40,414 nt of DNA from an uncultured Clostridia bacterium (GCA_934255545.1 CAKQOE010000021.1:1-40414); one strand, 5' to 3'; shown: positions 23,459 through 32,413, counted from the stretch's first letter. Made by a program: numbers and translations. The notes: generated from the sequence alone by a model not told the origin.

Positions 23459-23523
23459 GGAGCATCCAGATATTGATCATTGAAATATCATCGCCATTCG
23501 GAAAGCCGGATGGCGATTTTTTT
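23439..23523 (+). promoter_or_regulatory. Attenuator: antiterminator segment and intrinsic terminator upstream of aroF
   Basis: Terminator: ATCGCCATTCGG (23490-23501) and CCGGATGGCGAT pair over 12 bp with one T.G around AAAG, then TTTTTTT to 23523. A copy of the start of the 3' arm, CCGGAT (23439-23444), lies near the end of the leader ORF and can pair with ATTCGG of the 5' arm, breaking the terminator. A ribosome reaching the stop codon (23456) would cover it and allow termination; one stalled in the Phe/Tyr run would leave it free. The terminator is seen; the switch is inferred. Confidence 0.8.
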
Positions 23524-23572
23524 ATCATAAATTAACGAATATCGGCATCCGGGACGCCGCAGCATGTGAGAT

Positions 23573-23589
23573 CATCCGCCCGGCGGATG
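23573..23589. repeat. GC dyad 7-CCG-7
   Basis: CATCCGC-CCG-GCGGATG between the attenuator and the aroF ribosome site, so any read-through transcript carries it as an RNA hairpin. Confidence 0.75.
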
Positions 23590-23663
23590 CATTGGGACAG
23601 TGATATTTGGAAGTGATTTATTGCAGTAACTATATAAATATGTAAATTCAGGAGGAAAAACAG

Positions 23664-24677
23664 ATGGTAGTTATCTTAAAGGACGGAACAAGTGAAAGCA
23701 ATATCGTAGATATCGTAGAATACCTCGACGCGTACAACGTATCAGTATCAGTTACAAAGGGCGAACACACAACTATCCTCGGTCTCGTAGGCGATACAAC
23801 TTCCGTGGATCAGGATGCGGTACTCTCATTCCCGTTCGTTGAGGATGTAAAAAGGATCCAGGAGCCTTACAAGGCAGCAAACAAGAAATTCCATCCGGAG
23901 CCTACAGTAGTAGATGTAAACGGAATAAAAATAGGCGGCGGCAATTTCCAGGTCATCGCAGGACCTTGCTCAGTTGAATCAGAAGAGCAGATCATAGAAG
24001 TAGCAAAGGATGTACAGAAGTCAGGCGCTACAATGATGCGCGGCGGCGCTTTTAAGCCAAGAACTTCACCTTATGCTTTCCAGGGACTCAGAGCTGAGGG
24101 AATAGAGCTCCTCATGAAGGCAAAGGAAGCAACAGGCATGCCTATAGTTACTGAGATCATGAGTGCGGCGCACCTTCCGTTCTTTGAACATGTAGACGTT
24201 ATCCAGGTAGGCGCGAGAAACATGCAGAACTTCGAGCTGCTCAAGGTGCTCGGCAAGCAGGATAAGCCTGTACTTCTCAAGCGAGGTCTTGCAAACACTA
24301 TAGAAGAATGGCTCATGAGTGCTGAGTACATCATGTCAGGCGGCAACAAGAACGTTATCCTCTGCGAGCGCGGCATCAGAACATTCGAGACTGCTACAAG
24401 AAATACTCTCGACCTTTCTGCTATCCCTGTACTTAAAGAAAAGACTCACCTGCCTGTTATCGTTGACCCAAGCCACGCTACAGGCGTTGTACAGTACGTG
24501 GAGCCGCTTTCAATAGCAGCGGTAGCTGCAGGCGCTGACGGTCTGATCATTGAGGTTCACAACAATCCGGCAAAAGCTCTCTGCGATGGTCCGCAGTCAT
24601 TGACACCGGAACAGTTTGATAATACAATGAAAAAAATCAAGAAGATCAGACGTTTCATGGAAACAGAAATGAACTAA
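23664..24677 (+). CDS. aroF: 3-deoxy-7-phosphoheptulonate (DAHP) synthase, type I-beta with regulatory N-terminus
   Basis: 337 residues. It joins phosphoenolpyruvate and erythrose 4-phosphate, the first step of the shikimate pathway. The N-terminal ~70 residues (MVVILKDGTSESNIVDIVEY) are the ferredoxin-like regulatory domain of the Thermotoga-type enzyme, which binds Tyr/Phe for feedback inhibition; the barrel follows with FQVIAGPCSVESEEQ, MRGGAFKPRTSPY, PVLLKRGL and PVIVDPSHATG. GGAGGAAAAACAG precedes the ATG. First gene of the aro cluster, so it is controlled both by the leader attenuator and, by family, by its own regulatory domain. Confidence 0.96.
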   Translation: MVVILKDGTSESNIVDIVEYLDAYNVSVSVTKGEHTTILGLVGDTTSVDQDAVLSFPFVEDVKRIQEPYKAANKKFHPEPTVVDVNGIKIGGGNFQVIAGPCSVESEEQIIEVAKDVQKSGATMMRGGAFKPRTSPYAFQGLRAEGIELLMKAKEATGMPIVTEIMSAAHLPFFEHVDVIQVGARNMQNFELLKVLGKQDKPVLLKRGLANTIEEWLMSAEYIMSGGNKNVILCERGIRTFETATRNTLDLSAIPVLKEKTHLPVIVDPSHATGVVQYVEPLSIAAVAAGADGLIIEVHNNPAKALCDGPQSLTPEQFDNTMKKIKKIRRFMETEMN

Positions 24678-24699
24678 ACAATTAAAATAGTAATAGATC

Positions 24700-24738
24700 A
24701 TGGGGCTGTCTTGTATATCGGCAGCTCCATTAATTTTA
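24700..24738 (+). terminator. Weak terminator-like hairpin between aroF and aroB
   Basis: ATGGGGCTG (24700-24708) pairs with CAGCTCCAT (24722-24730) with one G.T; the tail TTAATTTT is only partly T-rich. It may reduce, rather than stop, transcription into aroB. Confidence 0.4.
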
Positions 24739-24806
24739 TCTGTTTATATCAGTCTGATGATCTGAGTACGTATTAAATAATATAAAATTACAGGAAATTA
24801 AAAGTT

Positions 24807-25859
24807 ATGAGAAATGTGCATATAAACGCCGGGAACGGCGGCAGCGGATATGATGTAGTTATAGGGAGCGGTCTTTTATCAGAAGCAGGAAAGCGTATAC
24901 GCGAAGTCCTGAAGGCGGACCGGGTCGCGCTGTTTACAGATTCATCAGTAAACAGCCTTTACGGTGATACAGTCGAAAAGCAGCTGGCTGATGCAGGATT
25001 TAAAACGTGCAGGTATGTATTTCCGGCAGGTGAGGAGTCAAAAAATCTCGGTACGGTCGCTTCATTTATAGATTTCATGGCGGAGCAGCATCTTTCAAGA
25101 AAGGATGCAGTTATAGTGCTTGGCGGCGGAGTCGCCGGAGATATGGGAGGATTTGCGGCTTCCATATATCTCAGAGGTATAAAATTCGTTCAGATACCTA
25201 CAAGCCTGCTGGCAGCGGTCGATTCATCAGTCGGGGGAAAGACCGGCGTAGACATCGACGCAGGAAAGAATCTCGTTGGCGCGTTCTGGCAGCCGTCGCT
25301 CGTGCTGTGCGATACAGATGCATTCAAGTCGCTCGGAAATGACCAGATACTCGATGGTACGGCTGAGATACTTAAAACAGGAGCTATCCGTGACGCGGAG
25401 CTTTTCAGAAAAGCGGCCGAAGGAGATATCCTGCTTATGGCGGAAGATATAGTAGAGCGATGCGTTCAGCTCAAGGGCGAGGTAGTCGATGCTGATGAAA
25501 AGGAAGCGGGCCTGCGCAAAATACTTAATTTCGGACATACGATGGCTCACGCCATCGAAAAATATTCTGATTTCGGTATAAGCCACGGTAAGGCAGTAGC
25601 CATAGGGATGCTTATGATAACAAGGACTTTTGAGCGGATGGGAAAAACAAAGGAAGGTACTTGTGACAGACTGTACAGCGTGATAAAGGCAAAGGGGTTT
25701 GAAACTGAATACGACGCTCCTCTCGATGAGCTGTGCAGGCTTGCGGCGTCTGATAAAAAAGCAGGCGGCGGAAGCATAAGTCTCGTCTATATACCGGAGA
25801 TCGGAAAGGCTGATACATTTGATGTAAGCCTTGAAAAACTGTATGATATTATGCGATAA
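24807..25859 (+). CDS. aroB: 3-dehydroquinate synthase
   Basis: 350 residues, family length. Converts DAHP to 3-dehydroquinate using NAD+ and a divalent metal. Recognisable blocks: VLGGGVAGDMGGFAASIYLR (NAD-binding), QIPTSLLAAVDSSVGGKTGV, GTAEILKTGAI and the metal ligands in NFGHTMAHAIEK and SHGKAVAIGM. AGGAAA lies upstream of the ATG. 130 nt after aroF and 141 nt before aroA. Confidence 0.96.
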   Translation: MRNVHINAGNGGSGYDVVIGSGLLSEAGKRIREVLKADRVALFTDSSVNSLYGDTVEKQLADAGFKTCRYVFPAGEESKNLGTVASFIDFMAEQHLSRKDAVIVLGGGVAGDMGGFAASIYLRGIKFVQIPTSLLAAVDSSVGGKTGVDIDAGKNLVGAFWQPSLVLCDTDAFKSLGNDQILDGTAEILKTGAIRDAELFRKAAEGDILLMAEDIVERCVQLKGEVVDADEKEAGLRKILNFGHTMAHAIEKYSDFGISHGKAVAIGMLMITRTFERMGKTKEGTCDRLYSVIKAKGFETEYDAPLDELCRLAASDKKAGGGSISLVYIPEIGKADTFDVSLEKLYDIMR

Positions 25860-25941
25860 TGTATACAAACGTTAAAGTATTCAGTACACATCATATGCAT
25901 GCGGTATGTGCGATATATTATGAAATAAATATGCAGGATGC

Positions 25942-25958
25942 GCCGCGTCGGACGCGGC
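25942..25958. repeat. GC dyad 7-CGG-7
   Basis: GCCGCGT-CGG-ACGCGGC in the aroB-aroA gap, bounded by a C/A mismatch. Confidence 0.75.
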
Positions 25959-26000
25959 AGCGCGGAAAGTTATGAAATATTGATCAAGAGGTAATACAAA

Positions 26001-27362
26001 ATGGACATAAAGGTATGGCCGGGAAGGCTGGCAGGCATTGTGAAGGCTCCGCCTTCTAAATCGATGGCTCACAGAGCACTCATATGCGCAGCGCTCGCTG
26101 ACGGAACTTCAGTTATAAAAGGTATATCAGGCTCTAAGGATATGGAAGCAACTATAGGCTGTATGCAGGAGTTAGGAGCTGTCATAAAAAGGATAGATAA
26201 CAGCAGAGACGTTGAAATAACAGGCATAGGAGGATGTGGCAAAGATGCTCACGTCAGCGATGGCTCGGCACGCCCACTCCTTGACTGTATAGAGAGCGGA
26301 TCTACGCTGAGATTTATACTTCCTGTAGCGGCAGCGCTCGGAGTGTCATGTGATTTCACGGGCAGAGGAAAGCTGCCTGAGCGCCCTATGACGCCGCTTG
26401 CGGATGAAATGAAAAAGAAGGGCGTGACATTCGGACCTGACGGCAGGGATTCGCTGCCGTTTTCAATAGACGGAAGGATGAAACCGGGAGTTTATACTAT
26501 ACCGGGAAATATCAGCTCGCAGTATATATCAGGGCTTATATTTTCACTGCCGATGCTTGAAGGTGACAGCGAGATACATATAACAGGCACGCTTGAGTCA
26601 GCGAGCTATATAGCTCTTACTCTTCAGATGGTACGCGATTTCGGTATTACGATAGAAGAAACTGATTATGGATTCCACATACCGGGAGGCCAGAAATACA
26701 AAGCCGGGGAAGCAGAAGTGGAAGGCGATTACTCAAACGCGGCGTTCTGGATGGCAGCTGCCGCATGCGGATCTGATCTTAAGATAACAGGTCTGAGGGC
26801 TGACAGCGCGCAGGGTGACAGAAAGGCTGCAGCCATACTTGAGTCAGCGGGAGCTGTCGTAGACTGCGATGGGATTTCGTATTCGCAGCTTCAGAGGACC
26901 ATTGCTGAGGGTGGCGAGTATGAAAGATCATGTTCATTTGATATAGATGGAAGCTCTATGCATGGAGTTGATGTTGACAGCAGAGATATACCGGATATAG
27001 TTCCTATCCTGTCTGTTGCTGCGACTAAGGCTGACGGAGTCACAAGGTTCCTTGACGCGGGAAGGCTGAGGATAAAGGAAAGCGACAGACTGGCTGCTAT
27101 GGCTGACTGCCTGACGCGTCTCGGCGCTGCAGTTGAGGAAAAGGAAGAAGAACTGATAGTTGCCGGCGGAAGCCTTAAGGGCGGATGCGAGGTAAGCGGC
27201 TATAACGATCACCGCATAGTAATGTCTATGGCAGTAGCGGCTCTCATATGCGAAGGACCGCTGATCATCAGAGGGGCAGAGGCAGTGTCAAAGAGCTACC
27301 CTGATTTCTTTGATGAATACAGAAGACTTGGAGGGCGCGCAGATGTCATCACAGATAGGTAA
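26001..27362 (+). CDS. aroA: 3-phosphoshikimate 1-carboxyvinyltransferase (EPSP synthase)
   Basis: 453 residues. Adds enolpyruvate from PEP to shikimate 3-phosphate. Shows APPSKSMAHRALI, the IESGSTLRFILP phosphate-binding turn (in place of the NAGTAMRP of E. coli), GRGKLPERPM, VEGDYSNAAFWMAA, SRDIPDIVPILSVAA and NDHRIVMSMA. The SGSTLRF-type turn marks the divergent class common in Clostridia. AGAGGTAA precedes the ATG. The 3' end overlaps aroC by 20 nt. Confidence 0.96.
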   Translation: MDIKVWPGRLAGIVKAPPSKSMAHRALICAALADGTSVIKGISGSKDMEATIGCMQELGAVIKRIDNSRDVEITGIGGCGKDAHVSDGSARPLLDCIESGSTLRFILPVAAALGVSCDFTGRGKLPERPMTPLADEMKKKGVTFGPDGRDSLPFSIDGRMKPGVYTIPGNISSQYISGLIFSLPMLEGDSEIHITGTLESASYIALTLQMVRDFGITIEETDYGFHIPGGQKYKAGEAEVEGDYSNAAFWMAAAACGSDLKITGLRADSAQGDRKAAAILESAGAVVDCDGISYSQLQRTIAEGGEYERSCSFDIDGSSMHGVDVDSRDIPDIVPILSVAATKADGVTRFLDAGRLRIKESDRLAAMADCLTRLGAAVEEKEEELIVAGGSLKGGCEVSGYNDHRIVMSMAVAALICEGPLIIRGAEAVSKSYPDFFDEYRRLGGRADVITDR

Positions 27363-28431
27363 TAAGTTAAAGGTATCTGTATTTGGAGAATCACATGGAA
27401 ACGGCATAGGCGCCGTTATAGACGGATTCCCTGCAGGTGTTGAGATAAACAGCGAGGAACTGCTTGCATTCATGAAGAGGCGCGCACCGGGCCGTGATAA
27501 GACAGCGACTCCGAGAAAGGAAAGCGATCTGCCGACTGTACTTTCAGGGATCCTTGGAAATACGACGTGCGGCACTCCGATAGCGGCAGTTATAGCGAAT
27601 AACGACCAGCATTCCGGAGACTACAAAAATGTAGCGTCGGTTGCAAGGCCGGGACATGCTGATTATACAGGCTTTGTGAGATATAATGGATTTAATGATG
27701 TACGCGGAGGAGGACATTTTTCTGCGAGGCTCACAGCGCCGATAGTATTTGCCGGTGGACTGTGCCTGCAGTATCTTGCGCAGCGCGGCATATATATAGG
27801 CGCGCATCTGCTCTCGGTCGGAAGCGCATGTGACGACAGCTTTGACAGCGTAAATGTTACGCCTGAACAGCTGCTTGCTCCGGGGAAAAAGCAGTTCCCT
27901 GTGATAAATGATGACGCAGAGCAGAAAATAAGAGACGTTATAGAAGCTGCAAGGCTTGACGCTGACTCTGTAGGCGGTATAGTAGAGGTGGCTGTTACAG
28001 GTCTTCCTGTCGGTGTCGGAAGCCCCATATTCGATACGGTAGAGGGCCGGCTTGCATATGGATTTTATGGTATACCTGCCGTAAAGGGCGTTGAGTTTGG
28101 TGCAGGATTTGGTGTTGCGGATATGCGCGGCAGCGAAAATAATGATGAATTTTATATGGCCGGCGAGGGTGTTGTAAAGACGCGTACAAACAATCACGGC
28201 GGAATACTCGGAGGCATAACGTCAGGTATGCCGGTCACGGCGCGGCTGGCATTTAAGCCTACCCCTTCCATCGGAAAGCCGCAGAAGAGCATAGACTACC
28301 GCGAGCTTAAGGATGCTGAGATGGGAGTAAAGGGCAGGCACGACCCTTGCGTTGCAGTGCGCGCGGTGCCTGTTGTCGAAGCCGTTACCGCAATAGTTCT
28401 TATGGATATGCTTCTTGAGGAGGGTAAATAA
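27343..28431 (+). CDS. aroC: Chorismate synthase
   Basis: 362 residues from the ATG at 27343 (GGAGGG 6 nt upstream, inside aroA). FMN-dependent conversion of EPSP to chorismate. Family blocks: VSVFGESHGNGIGAVIDGFP, RPGHADYTG, GGGHFSARLTAPIVFAG, NNHGGILGGITSGMP and GRHDPCVAVRAVPV. The 20-nt overlap with aroA suggests coupled translation and equal amounts of the two enzymes. Confidence 0.96.
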   Translation: MSSQIGNKLKVSVFGESHGNGIGAVIDGFPAGVEINSEELLAFMKRRAPGRDKTATPRKESDLPTVLSGILGNTTCGTPIAAVIANNDQHSGDYKNVASVARPGHADYTGFVRYNGFNDVRGGGHFSARLTAPIVFAGGLCLQYLAQRGIYIGAHLLSVGSACDDSFDSVNVTPEQLLAPGKKQFPVINDDAEQKIRDVIEAARLDADSVGGIVEVAVTGLPVGVGSPIFDTVEGRLAYGFYGIPAVKGVEFGAGFGVADMRGSENNDEFYMAGEGVVKTRTNNHGGILGGITSGMPVTARLAFKPTPSIGKPQKSIDYRELKDAEMGVKGRHDPCVAVRAVPVVEAVTAIVLMDMLLEEGK

Positions 28432-28436
28432 ACACA

Positions 28437-28724
28437 ATGGGACTCGATCTTGATGAAATAAGAAAAAAGATAGATGAAACAGACAGAGAACTTATATCGA
28501 TATTCTGCAAACGTATGGATCTCGTGAAGCAGGTGGCTGCATATAAGATAGAAAATGATATGCCTGTCCTCAGACCCGACAGAGAGGAAGCTGTGCTTGA
28601 CAGGGTGCAGGCGCTTGCGGGCGCGAAGTACGGTGATTACGCGCGTGACCTTTACGGCCATGTGATGCGTGTCAGCAGAGAAATGCAGCAGAAAATGATA
28701 GACGAAAACAATGCAGATAAATAA
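28437..28724 (+). CDS. Chorismate mutase (AroQ type, free-standing)
   Basis: 95 residues, the size of a minimal all-helical AroQ mutase. Key residues appear: LDEIRKKIDETDRELISIF (first helix, Arg), RMDLVKQVAAYKIENDMPV (Arg/Lys), and RPDREEAVLDRV. It converts chorismate to prephenate, steering flux toward Phe and Tyr, in line with the Phe/Tyr content of the leader peptide. It starts 5 nt after the aroC stop, with GGAGGG about 14 nt upstream. Prephenate dehydratase/dehydrogenase and aroD, aroE, aroK are not in the window. Confidence 0.92.
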   Translation: MGLDLDEIRKKIDETDRELISIFCKRMDLVKQVAAYKIENDMPVLRPDREEAVLDRVQALAGAKYGDYARDLYGHVMRVSREMQQKMIDENNADK

Positions 28725-28725
28725 C

Positions 28726-28742
28726 GGCGGGCTCTGCCCGCC
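28726..28742. repeat. GC dyad 7-TCT-7
   Basis: GGCGGGC-TCT-GCCCGCC directly after the chorismate mutase stop; no T-tract. Confidence 0.7.
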
Positions 28743-28747
28743 CTGCG

Positions 28748-28764
28748 GCGCGGCCGGGCCGCGC
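28748..28764. repeat. GC dyad 7-CGG-7
   Basis: GCGCGGC-CGG-GCCGCGC, 5 nt after the previous one. Two dyads in tandem between the aro cluster and ecfA. Confidence 0.75.
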
Positions 28765-28828
28765 GGAAGGTATCTGATATGCTGATATTATTAAAATGTT
28801 AAATTTTGATACCATTTGGAGGTCTTAA

Positions 28829-30685
28829 TTGGATTTGAATTTTAAGCCGATCATTCGTGCAGAAGATCTGACATTTGAATATGAAGCTTTTGAAGAGGGC
28901 GGTGAGAATATCACTGCCCTCAGAGACGTTAATATGGAAATAGAAAAGGGCTCGTTTACGGCTGTTCTCGGACGCAACGGTTCCGGAAAATCCACGCTGG
29001 CAAAAAATTTCAACGCACTTTATGTTCCGACAGGCGGGCGAGTGCTCGTAGCAGATATGGATACGGCTGACGATCTTCTTGTATGGGATATAAGAAGGAC
29101 TGCGGGGATGGTGTTTCAGAATCCTGATAATCAGATCGTTGCGGCTATAGTAGAGGATGACGTGGCTTTCGGGCCTGAAAATCTCGGTGTGCCGTCAGAT
29201 GAGATAAGGACGCGCATAGATGCAGCTATGAAGAGCACCGGTATATACGAGCAGCGCTCAAAGGCACCGTCGATGCTTTCAGGCGGCCAAAAGCAGCGCG
29301 TTGCCATAGCGGGCGTTATAGCTATGAAGCCTGAGTGTATAATATTTGACGAGCCGACGGCTATGCTTGACCCAAAGGGACGCGATGATGTAATGAATAT
29401 CATAAAGCGGCTCCACAAGGAGGGTATAACTGTTGTACTTATAACCCATTTTATGGAAGAAGCAAGCGCGGCAGACAGAGTTATCATAATGAAAGACGGT
29501 AATGCGGCAGCTGACGGCGCGCCTTCCGAGATATTCTGCATGACTGATATAATAAACGATGCAGGCCTTGAAGTGCCTGCTGCGGTACGAATGGCGGAAC
29601 GGCTCAGAGAAAACGGCGTTCCGGTGCCGGAGGATATACTTACGATAAGCGCGCTTGCTGAATGGATCGCAGACGCTGACGCATCATCAATAAGCGCTGA
29701 CGCAGACAGCATGACGACGCCTCACGGCGTCCAAAAGCCGGCGGAACATATCGAAACAGCCGGCGCGGAGGAAACACCCCCCACCCGCCCAGCCTCCGCA
29801 ACAAACCAAACCAAAGCCCACGCCGTAACAGTAAAAAACCTGACCCACATATACAACCCGGGCCGCCCGGACGAAACAAAAGCGCTCGATAACGTGTCGT
29901 TCACGATACAGCCGGGCAGCTTTACCGGCATAATAGGCCACACAGGCTCAGGAAAATCAACACTTATACAGCACCTTAACGGACTACTGAAACCGACGTC
30001 CGGCACTATAGACCCGGCGCCGGACAGAGATGTGAGAAAAAAAACAGGACTCGTTTTCCAGTATCCGGAGTACCAGCTGTTCGAAGAGACCGTAGCAAAG
30101 GATGTAGCCTTCGGCCCGAAAAATCTCGGAATGTCAGGAGATGAGCTCGATAAAGCAGTAAAGGAAGCACTTGAGCTTGTCGGGCTGCCATATGACGACT
30201 TTGGCCGGCGTTCGCCGTTCGAGCTCTCGGGAGGCCAGAAAAGAAGAGCTGCCATAGCGGGAGTCATCGCTATGAAGCCGGAGGTCCTGATACTCGATGA
30301 GCCGACAGCGGGACTTGATCCGCAGGCGCATCGCGAGATACTTGAAATGATACAGAAGATACGCCTTGAAAGAGGATGCTCGGTAGTCCTTGTGTCTCAC
30401 AATATGGACGATGTAGCCCGCCTGTGCGATAATGTGCTTGTAATGCACGGCGGCAGACTTGAGCTCCAGGGGACTCCGGAGGAGGTATTCAGTCGCGACA
30501 GGATGCTGAAGGACATAGGGCTTGGTCTTCCGGCAGGCGGAGAGCTCATGTGGGAACTGAAAAAGCACAGCGTATCGCTTATAAACGATGCAGAGCCGGA
30601 CGCAGACAAACCAGAAACAAGCATAATAACAGAAGAAGCCGCAGTAAACGCTGTGATAAAATATATTAACGGAAAACAGAAATGA
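28829..30685 (+). CDS. Energy-coupling factor ATPase, EcfA1-EcfA2 fusion
   Basis: 618 residues, about twice a normal EcfA. Domain 1 (~8-270): Walker A GRNGSGKST, Q-loop VFQNPDNQIVA, signature LSGGQKQRVAIA, Walker B IIFDEPTAMLD, switch His ITHFM. A low-complexity linker (~275-330) is encoded by C-rich DNA. Domain 2 (~335-600): GHTGSGKSTL, VFQYPEYQLFEE, LSGGQKRRAAIA, LILDEPTAGLD, VSHNM. Both sites look catalytically complete. The pair normally forms a heterodimer that powers uptake of vitamins or metals by EcfT and exchangeable S-components. Start is TTG at 28829 with TTTGGAGG 6 nt upstream. The stop overlaps ecfT (ATGA). No S-component is nearby. Confidence 0.93.
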   Translation: MDLNFKPIIRAEDLTFEYEAFEEGGENITALRDVNMEIEKGSFTAVLGRNGSGKSTLAKNFNALYVPTGGRVLVADMDTADDLLVWDIRRTAGMVFQNPDNQIVAAIVEDDVAFGPENLGVPSDEIRTRIDAAMKSTGIYEQRSKAPSMLSGGQKQRVAIAGVIAMKPECIIFDEPTAMLDPKGRDDVMNIIKRLHKEGITVVLITHFMEEASAADRVIIMKDGNAAADGAPSEIFCMTDIINDAGLEVPAAVRMAERLRENGVPVPEDILTISALAEWIADADASSISADADSMTTPHGVQKPAEHIETAGAEETPPTRPASATNQTKAHAVTVKNLTHIYNPGRPDETKALDNVSFTIQPGSFTGIIGHTGSGKSTLIQHLNGLLKPTSGTIDPAPDRDVRKKTGLVFQYPEYQLFEETVAKDVAFGPKNLGMSGDELDKAVKEALELVGLPYDDFGRRSPFELSGGQKRRAAIAGVIAMKPEVLILDEPTAGLDPQAHREILEMIQKIRLERGCSVVLVSHNMDDVARLCDNVLVMHGGRLELQGTPEEVFSRDRMLKDIGLGLPAGGELMWELKKHSVSLINDAEPDADKPETSIITEEAAVNAVIKYINGKQK

Positions 30686-31479
30686 TAAGAGACATAACTC
30701 TGGGACAATACTACGCAAAGGATTCAGTCATACACAGACTCGATCCGCGTGTTAAAATAACAGGAACATTCGCATATCTGGTGCTCCTTTTTCTTATAAA
30801 GGACTTCATAGGATTCGGCTTTGTGGTGCTGTGCCTCGCAGGTCTGATAGCAGCATCGGGTGTGCCGTTCAGGTTCATCATGCGCGGCATGAAGCCGATA
30901 ATGTTCATACTTGTATTTACGTTCTGCATAAATATCTTCCTTTATAAAGGAACGATAATATGGCAGCTCGGATTTCTTACGATAACGAAAGAGGGCCTGA
31001 GACAGGCCGTATTCATAGCCGCACGCCTCGCGTTGCTGATATTCGGGACATCGCTGCTTACGTATACGACGAAACCGATGGCGCTTACCGACGGCTTTGA
31101 AGCCATACTGCGTCCGTTCGCGCGCATAGGAGTGCCGGCGCACGAGATCGCAATGATGATGTCTATAGCGCTCAGGTTCATACCTACGCTGCTTGAGGAA
31201 ACAGATAAAATAATGAAAGCGCAGCAGGCGCGAGGCGCTGATTTTGAAAGCGGTAACCTTCTGCAGCGGGCAAAGGCGCTCATACCGATACTCATACCGC
31301 TGTTTGTGAGCGCGTTCAGGATAGCGCAGGATCTTGCGATGGCGATGGAAGCGCGCTGTTACCGCGGCGGAGACGGAAGGACGCGTCTTCATCCGATGAA
31401 ATACGAAAAGCGCGATTTTGTCGGATACGCAGTTATCGCAGTGTTTGCGGCAGTAATACTTTTAATGAGATTTTTGTAA
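30682..31479 (+). CDS. ecfT: Energy-coupling factor transmembrane protein EcfT
   Basis: 265 residues: ITLGQYYAKDSVIHRLDPRV at the start is the EcfT signature, with about 5-6 membrane helices and the two coupling-helix motifs that touch the ATPases (AQQARGADFE and MEARCYRGGDG, both with the A-R-G/C pattern). It overlaps the fused ATPase by 4 nt, so the two subunits are made together. The usual neighbours truA, rplM and rpsI are absent. Confidence 0.94.
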   Translation: MIRDITLGQYYAKDSVIHRLDPRVKITGTFAYLVLLFLIKDFIGFGFVVLCLAGLIAASGVPFRFIMRGMKPIMFILVFTFCINIFLYKGTIIWQLGFLTITKEGLRQAVFIAARLALLIFGTSLLTYTTKPMALTDGFEAILRPFARIGVPAHEIAMMMSIALRFIPTLLEETDKIMKAQQARGADFESGNLLQRAKALIPILIPLFVSAFRIAQDLAMAMEARCYRGGDGRTRLHPMKYEKRDFVGYAVIAVFAAVILLMRFL

Positions 31480-31522
31480 TGCATGAATACGCATAGCAAA
31501 TCGCAATTAAACGATACCGTAA

Positions 31523-31539
31523 CGCGTGCCCGGCGCGCG
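31523..31539. repeat. GC dyad 7-CCG-7 with one G.T pair
   Basis: CGCGTGC-CCG-GCGCGCG between ecfT and trmB; the T.G pair at position 5 keeps pairing in RNA and only on this strand. Confidence 0.65.
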
Positions 31540-31642
31540 AGATGATAATGCCGGGACTTATTCATGATTAAAAATATATATTTTCACTAAAAAGAAAACT
31601 ACCAATATGGTCACAAAAAGACCGGAAAGGCTGAAATAATAA

Positions 31643-32413
31643 ATGAGACAGAGAAAGTTAAAAGACCTCGATGAAAAGCTCACAGTGTTCAACGGGGGCA
31701 TAAAGATAAACCCGAAGGCGCTGAAGGGCCGCTGGCAGGAAATGTTCGCTGAAGAGCAGCCGCTTTATATGGAGCTTGGATGCGGAAAGGGGCAGTTCAT
31801 ACTCGCGCTTGCAAAGGCGCACCCGGAGCGCAATTTCCTCGCAGTAGAGGGCAACAGGAGCGTTATGCTCAGAGCGCTTCAGAAGGCTTCGCGCGAGCTC
31901 TCGGCAGACGGATTCGCAGTAAACGATGAGCAGGCAGCTGCGGCAACGGTCGACTTTGACGAGAGCCTGTGGTCTACTGATGCGGATGACTGTGTGTATG
32001 CAGTCGCTCAAAATCTTATATTTGCAAATATGTACCTCAGATCTGTTACGGATTGCTTCGAGAAGGGCGAGTTGTCGGGCCTTTACCTGAATTTCAGCGA
32101 TCCGTGGCCAAAGGACAGGCATGCTAAGCGCAGACTGACGCATACAGGTTACCTGAACGGATATCGCGAGGTCCTGAAGGATGGCAGCTGCCTTGAGTTC
32201 AAGACAGACAATGAAAAGCTTTTCAGGTTCTCAGTTGAGGAGTTCGATGCCAACGGACTCGAAAAGCTTGAGTATTCAGAAGACCTGCATGGCGAGTCAA
32301 ACGGATACGAAACAGAAGATTTCATGACGGAGTATGAACAGAAATTTTCATCACAGGGCAATCCGATATATTACTGCAAGGTAAGGTTTGCGAGGCCTGA
32401 AAGCGAAGAATAA
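31643..32413 (+). CDS. trmB: tRNA (guanine-N7-)-methyltransferase TrmB
   Basis: 256 residues. SAM-dependent m7G46 methylation of tRNA. Motifs: YMELGCGKGQFILALA (SAM loop), NLIFANMYL and the family-specific NFSDPWPKDRHAKRRLTH. An acidic insert at ~95-118 (NDEQAAAATVDFDESLWSTD) replaces the short loop found in most homologues. AAAGG about 10 nt upstream of the ATG. Confidence 0.93.
   Translation: MRQRKLKDLDEKLTVFNGGIKINPKALKGRWQEMFAEEQPLYMELGCGKGQFILALAKAHPERNFLAVEGNRSVMLRALQKASRELSADGFAVNDEQAAAATVDFDESLWSTDADDCVYAVAQNLIFANMYLRSVTDCFEKGELSGLYLNFSDPWPKDRHAKRRLTHTGYLNGYREVLKDGSCLEFKTDNEKLFRFSVEEFDANGLEKLEYSEDLHGESNGYETEDFMTEYEQKFSSQGNPIYYCKVRFARPESEE

Noticed and set aside
23221..23663. T-box riboswitch before aroF
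   Set aside because: No T-box consensus or specifier-loop structure found; the leader ORF and terminator explain the region.
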